Shown piece after piece: positions 6,748 to 9,961 of a stretch of 9,961 nt of DNA (positions within the stretch are counted from its first letter, which is position 1; every line of letters begins with the position of its first letter). The DNA lies in contig JAJEBJ010000179.1 in assembly GCA_022822575.1 (NCBI GenBank), forward strand, positions 1-9,961. The letters run 5' to 3'. The notes beneath the pieces were generated by a model. That model was not told where the DNA came from. It saw nothing but the letters and a program-made list of their open reading frames with translations, and did not search any database. This DNA comes from Alphaproteobacteria bacterium (GTDB taxonomy: Bacteria > Pseudomonadota > Alphaproteobacteria > SP197). The position numbers and the translations under genes are program-made.

Positions 6748-7386
6748 ATTCACTTCAACACCCCTCTCGTTCACGCCTGTCCAAAGCGGCGGATCAGCGC
6801 TCGCCGATGCGCTGTTTACCTCATCGCAACAATAGGTGTTCGCTCTGCTGTTCGGACAACCAGACCGCGAATTCTATGTGACCGAGATCATCGCGCTTGC
6901 TGGCTGCGGACGGGGCGCGGTGCAGCGCGAACTCACAAAGCTTGCCCAATGTGGTCTCGCCATCACGTCGCAGATCGGCAACCGCAAGTACTATCAGGCA
7001 AACCGTGATGCTCCGCTCTTCGAGGAGATGTTCGGCATCGTGCGAAAGACGGTGGGCGTGGAAGAGTCCATTCGCGACGCGCTCTCGTCGCTGGCGGACA
7101 GGCTGACGCTGACCGTGCTCTTCGGATCGGTCGCTCGACGAGTCGATCCGCGGCGAGCGATATCGACTTGCTGATGGTTTCCGACGAGTTGGAGACCGTC
7201 TACAGCACCCTGGAACCGGTCGAAAAGCTGCTCGGTCGGCGGATAAACCCGGTGCTCTACACATCGGAAGAGTTCCGGCGCCGCTACGAAGACAAGGCCG
7301 GATTTGTGATGCGGGTGCTCGACGCGCCGCATGTCGTATCGATGGGCGTCTCGATGGCGCACGAATACCTGCACAGTAGAGATTGA
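6740..7386 (+). pseudogene. Broken winged-HTH / MNT-type nucleotidyltransferase
   Basis: From ATG 6740 (an in-frame ATG at 6728 is possible), 31 codons ending LFTSSQQ run into an amber TAG at 6833-6835. The same frame continues with VFALLFGQPDREFYVTEI, a winged-helix domain that includes GRGAVQRELTKL, and the start of the catalytic motif FGSVAR at 7121-7138. There the frame is lost and would stop at 7172-7174. The next frame carries on as SRSAASDIDLLMVSDEL and ends at TGA 7384-7386. Adding one base near 7139-7140 restores the minimal-nucleotidyltransferase pattern GSx10DxD exactly, so a single-base deletion is the simplest reading. Intact relatives are small DNA-binding nucleotidyltransferases, often beside toxin-antitoxin or HEPN genes. 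With two independent lesions it is very likely dead, although residual expression of the 112-codon middle segment (GTG 6836) cannot be excluded. Confidence 0.85.
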
Positions 7387-7411
7387 CTCACTGTAGCCAA
7401 TTGGCTACACT
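7383..7411 (+). promoter_or_regulatory. Promoter of the toxin-antitoxin/helicase operon
   Basis: TTGACT at 7383-7388 and TACACT at 7406-7411 are separated by exactly 17 bases. The -35 overlaps the TGA of the upstream pseudogene. Transcription should start about seven bases after the -10, at or next to the A of the toxin ATG at 7418. No ribosome site precedes that ATG, so a leaderless mRNA is likely. Confidence 0.65.
7392..7409. promoter_or_regulatory. 18-bp palindromic operator in the toxin promoter
   Basis: TGTAGCCAATTGGCTACA reads identically on both strands and covers most of the spacer plus four bases of the -10. Its place over the promoter of a killer/antidote pair makes it the expected binding site of the antitoxin HTH. 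Here that domain is the N terminus of the downstream fused helicase, so the whole operon would be autorepressed. Confidence 0.75.
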
Positions 7412-7417
7412 CGGCGC

Positions 7418-7708
7418 ATGTTCGAGGTCCGCAAGACGGATGTGTACGCCAAATGGCTTAACGGTCTGAGGGACACGCGGGCCCGAGCCCGTGTCCTTGT
7501 CCGGGTCGAGCGTCTCGCCGCCGGAAACCCGGGAGATGTAAGGCCAGTGGCCGAAGGCGTCTCGGAATTGCGGATCGACTACGGACCCGGCTACCGGGTG
7601 TACTTCAAGAAGCAAGGGCTCACGGTCGTCATTCTGCTGGCCGGCGGGGACAAACGGACCCAAGACCGGGACATCGAGAAGGCCCTGCGCCTCGCACGAA
7701 ACCTGTAA
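7418..7708 (+). CDS. RelE/HigB-like addiction-module toxin (killer protein)
   Basis: This is a 96-residue RelE-superfamily protein of the killer-protein type that pairs with a downstream antidote (the HI1419/HI1420-like arrangement, toxin first). Visible family features are the N-terminal FEVRKTDVYAKWLNGL, GNPGDVRPVAEGVSELRI, the core DYGPGYRVYF with Arg52 and Arg60, VVILLAGGDKRTQ (77-82) and a C-terminal helix from DIEKAL onward. Relatives inhibit growth by cleaving translated mRNA at the ribosome until bound by the antidote. The length is complete and the conserved basic positions are present, so it looks functional. The next start codon is 10 bases away. It is probably translated from a leaderless mRNA, since no ribosome site precedes the ATG. 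The exact catalytic residues are not established from this sequence. Confidence 0.9.
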   Translation: MFEVRKTDVYAKWLNGLRDTRARARVLVRVERLAAGNPGDVRPVAEGVSELRIDYGPGYRVYFKKQGLTVVILLAGGDKRTQDRDIEKALRLARNL

Positions 7709-7718
7709 GGTGGACACC

Positions 7719-9961
7719 ATGACTAAAACTGTCACTTCGCCCTACGATGTCGCCGAACATCTGCGCACACCGGAGGATATGGCCGCATATCTGGATGCTT
7801 CCATCGAGGAAGCCGAAGGCGACGCCGCATTCATCGCCAAAGCGCTTGGCGACATCGCCCGTGCGAAGGGCATGTCGCAGGTCGCATGCGATGCCGGTCT
7901 GTCCCGAGAAAGCCTCTACAAAGCACTTTCGGGAGACCGCAACCCCAGTCTGGACACGGTTCTCAAGGTTGTCGGCGCCCTGAGCCTAAAGTTGCGCGCC
8001 GAAGCGGTGCCCGATCCAGAGGTTGCTGGACAGGACGCGGCCAAGCAGCATGCCCCACCAACAGCGGATAGTCCGGCTTCCGCCGGGGCTAACACCATCG
8101 TTGACAACCGGAACCGCCGAGTAGGGGATTTTCTGCACGACAACATCCGTGCTGGTTCTGACCTGTCGATCGTCTCCGCGTACTTCACGATCTATGCCTA
8201 CGAAGCCTTGCGTGATGTTCTCGAGAAGGCGGGGCGGATGCGCTTTCTCTATGGAGAGCCGACAGCGACTGGCACTCCGGATCCCAGAGGTGATGGTAAC
8301 AAGTTTTTTCGTCTCAACGAAGATGGCGCTATGGAGCTGCAACAGGCCCTAGTGCAGAAGCCACTTGCCCGCTCCTGCGCCGCATGGATCCGCCAACAAG
8401 TCGATATCCGAACGATCAGCCGTACCAACTTCTTGCACGGCAAGCTTTATCACATTGCGCACGATACCAAGTCCGCAGCTCTCGCAGGTAGTTCAAACTT
8501 TACGCTCCGCGGGCTCGGCTTTGGCGCCACGCCCAATGTTGAACTTAATCTGGAGCTTCGCAACGACGAAGATCGAACGGCGTTGCTCGGCTGGTTTGAC
8601 AAGTTATGGAACGACGAGAGTCTGACCCGAGACGCCAAGTCGGAGGTTTTAGCGGCGCTGCGCCGTCTCGGCCAGCCCTACTCGCCGGAGTTCGTCTATT
8701 ACAAGACGTTGTTCCACGTATTCGAGAGCTGGCTGGCACGGCATGGGGAACGGGAGGGTCTGCTCCACGATGTCCACCTCTATGACACGGAGATATGGAA
8801 GGCACTCTACGAGTTCCAGAAGGATGGTGCGACCAGCGCGATCAATCGGTTAATGCGGTACAACGGCTGCATTGTCGCGGACAGTGTCGGGCTAGGAAAG
8901 ACTTGGACAGCGCTCGCCGTTATCAAGTTCTTCGAACTGCAAAACGAACGGGTCCTGGTTCTCTGCCCGAAAAGGCTCGAGGACAACTGGACCCGCTATA
9001 CCTCGTGGGCGGCGTCGCGCAATAACCCTTTCGAGAAGGACCGCCTGAGTTATGCTGTCCGCGCCCACACGGACTTGAGCCGTTACGAGGGCCGGGCCGG
9101 TTCGGTCGATCTCAAGGACTTTAAGTGGGGGGCGTTCTCCCTAATCGTCATCGACGAATCCCACAATTTCCGCAACGAGGGGCGAGACCGAAGGGACGAG
9201 CAGGGAGAAGTCGTCAGGCGCAGCCGATACAACCGGCTGCTGGAGGAGGCCCTGAAAGGAGGCGTACGTACCAAGGTTCTGATGCTCTCGGCAACCCCAG
9301 TCAATACAAGCTTACGCGACCTGCGGAACCAGATCTACCTGATGACGGAGAAGCGCGAGGCTGACTTCCGCGAGACGCTGGGCATCGGCGATATCCGGTC
9401 TATGTTCGGCGTCGCCCAGCGGGAGTTTCAGCAATGGGAAATCGCGCGCCGGACCGGAAGCGGGGCAGACAAGGCCGCCTTACTGGAGCGGCTGGGCGCT
9501 GATTTCCTGACGCTGCTGGACGCGGTGACAATCGCTCGTTCACGCGATCACATCCGACGCTTCTACCCAGGGGTTACGGTGGAGATAGGTGGATTCCCGG
9601 ATCGGACGAAGCCGAAAAATCTTCATCCCCCTACCGACAGCAAGGGCGAGCTCTCATACGACGAACTTCACCAGCGCATCGGCAACTTCCGCCTCGCCGT
9701 TTACATGCCCTCACAATACCTGAAGGACACCTCCAGCCTAGAGGAGGAGAAGGCCAAGCTACGTTTCGATCAACGTGATCGAGAGCGCTGGTTGATCGGC
9801 ATGATGCGTGTCAACCTTTTGAAACGCCTAGAGAGCGCTGTCCATTCCTTCTCCCTCACCATGGGACGGATTATTGAAAAGATGGAGGACCTCGACCGCC
9901 GGATCGAGGCGTGGCGCAAGGTCGGCGGGGTAGATGGCATCGATAGCCGTCCGGACGAGGA
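7719..9961 (+). CDS. Fusion: HigA-like antitoxin HTH + PLD nuclease + SNF2 helicase (3' truncated by window)
   Basis: The ATG at 7719 follows AAGGTGG (7707-7713) and opens a frame with no stop to the window end, at least 747 residues. Residues 1-96 form an antidote-type HTH protein: FIAKALGDIARAKGMSQVA (38-56), GLSRESLYKALSG (60-72), NPSLDTVLKVVGAL (75-88). Residues 97-124 are an Ala/Pro/Asp/Gln-rich linker. A PLD-type domain starts near 125 (NTIVDNRNRRVGDFL), with HGK at 240-242, GSSN at 257-260 and an N-x-E-L-N motif at 273-277; the HKD Asp is not at its standard spacing, but Asp249 may serve. The SNF2 part has Walker A DSVGLGKT (388-395, Lys394), DESH (479-482) and SATP (524-527); helicase motifs IV-VI lie beyond the window. 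PLD-SNF2 proteins occur in restriction-like phage defence. No in-frame start with a ribosome site exists for a separate helicase, so a true fusion is favoured. Confidence 0.88.
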   Translation, partial: MTKTVTSPYDVAEHLRTPEDMAAYLDASIEEAEGDAAFIAKALGDIARAKGMSQVACDAGLSRESLYKALSGDRNPSLDTVLKVVGALSLKLRAEAVPDPEVAGQDAAKQHAPPTADSPASAGANTIVDNRNRRVGDFLHDNIRAGSDLSIVSAYFTIYAYEALRDVLEKAGRMRFLYGEPTATGTPDPRGDGNKFFRLNEDGAMELQQALVQKPLARSCAAWIRQQVDIRTISRTNFLHGKLYHIAHDTKSAALAGSSNFTLRGLGFGATPNVELNLELRNDEDRTALLGWFDKLWNDESLTRDAKSEVLAALRRLGQPYSPEFVYYKTLFHVFESWLARHGEREGLLHDVHLYDTEIWKALYEFQKDGATSAINRLMRYNGCIVADSVGLGKTWTALAVIKFFELQNERVLVLCPKRLEDNWTRYTSWAASRNNPFEKDRLSYAVRAHTDLSRYEGRAGSVDLKDFKWGAFSLIVIDESHNFRNEGRDRRDEQGEVVRRSRYNRLLEEALKGGVRTKVLMLSATPVNTSLRDLRNQIYLMTEKREADFRETLGIGDIRSMFGVAQREFQQWEIARRTGSGADKAALLERLGADFLTLLDAVTIARSRDHIRRFYPGVTVEIGGFPDRTKPKNLHPPTDSKGELSYDELHQRIGNFRLAVYMPSQYLKDTSSLEEEKAKLRFDQRDRERWLIGMMRVNLLKRLESAVHSFSLTMGRIIEKMEDLDRRIEAWRKVGGVDGIDSRPDE

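Noticed and set aside
7719..8020. CRISPR guard or classical stand-alone higBA pair
   Set aside because: No repeat array is present, and the antitoxin frame does not terminate, so a stand-alone antitoxin is not supported by the sequence.
8004..8095. A separate start codon for the PLD-SNF2 helicase after the antitoxin
   Set aside because: The only in-frame candidate in the linker is a GTG at 8007 with no ribosome site. The frame is continuous from the antitoxin, so a fusion is the simpler reading.

Overview
The window looks like a high-GC alphaproteobacterial chromosome segment. This is an inference from codon use, a Tat-dependent binding protein and the mix of catabolic genes; no taxonomic marker is present. 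It splits into a metabolic left part (1-6250) and a defence / toxin-antitoxin right part (about 6728-9961), separated by roughly 490 bases with no recognisable gene.

Left part, all on the + strand. The 3' end of a hydantoinase B / oxoprolinase-type subunit (1-609) overlaps the GTG start of a short-chain dehydrogenase (606-1388). Next come a gamma-glutamyltransferase-fold Ntn hydrolase (1521-3131), a Tat-exported PotD-like substrate-binding protein with its own promoter (3384-4520) and a strong hairpin after it, and an M24/creatinase-fold protein (5015-6250). Together they suggest uptake and stepwise opening of a small cyclic amide or amino-acid-derived compound. The three enzymes downstream of the hydantoinase each lack residues that are standard in their families: the SDR catalytic Ser, the GGT residues that grip the gamma-glutamyl alpha-carboxylate and alpha-amino groups, and three of the five M24 metal ligands. 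The real substrate is therefore probably not the one a name transfer would suggest.

Right part. A winged-HTH/MNT nucleotidyltransferase gene (6740-7386) is broken by an amber codon and a one-base frameshift. Its stop codon touches the promoter of a RelE-type killer gene (7418-7708). The promoter has a good -35/-10 pair with a perfect 18-bp palindrome across it, and the toxin ATG lies where transcription should start, so the toxin mRNA is probably leaderless.

Ten bases after the toxin comes the most striking item. The antitoxin reading frame does not stop where a HigA-like antitoxin (about 100 residues) should end. It continues without interruption through a linker into a PLD-type nuclease domain and then an SNF2-type helicase, and is still open at the window edge (7719 to beyond 9961, at least 747 residues). 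One polypeptide thus seems to combine antitoxin/repressor, nuclease and DNA translocase, behind its cognate toxin and a self-regulated promoter. This would be a toxin-guarded defence module, and it is the best candidate here for something undescribed.
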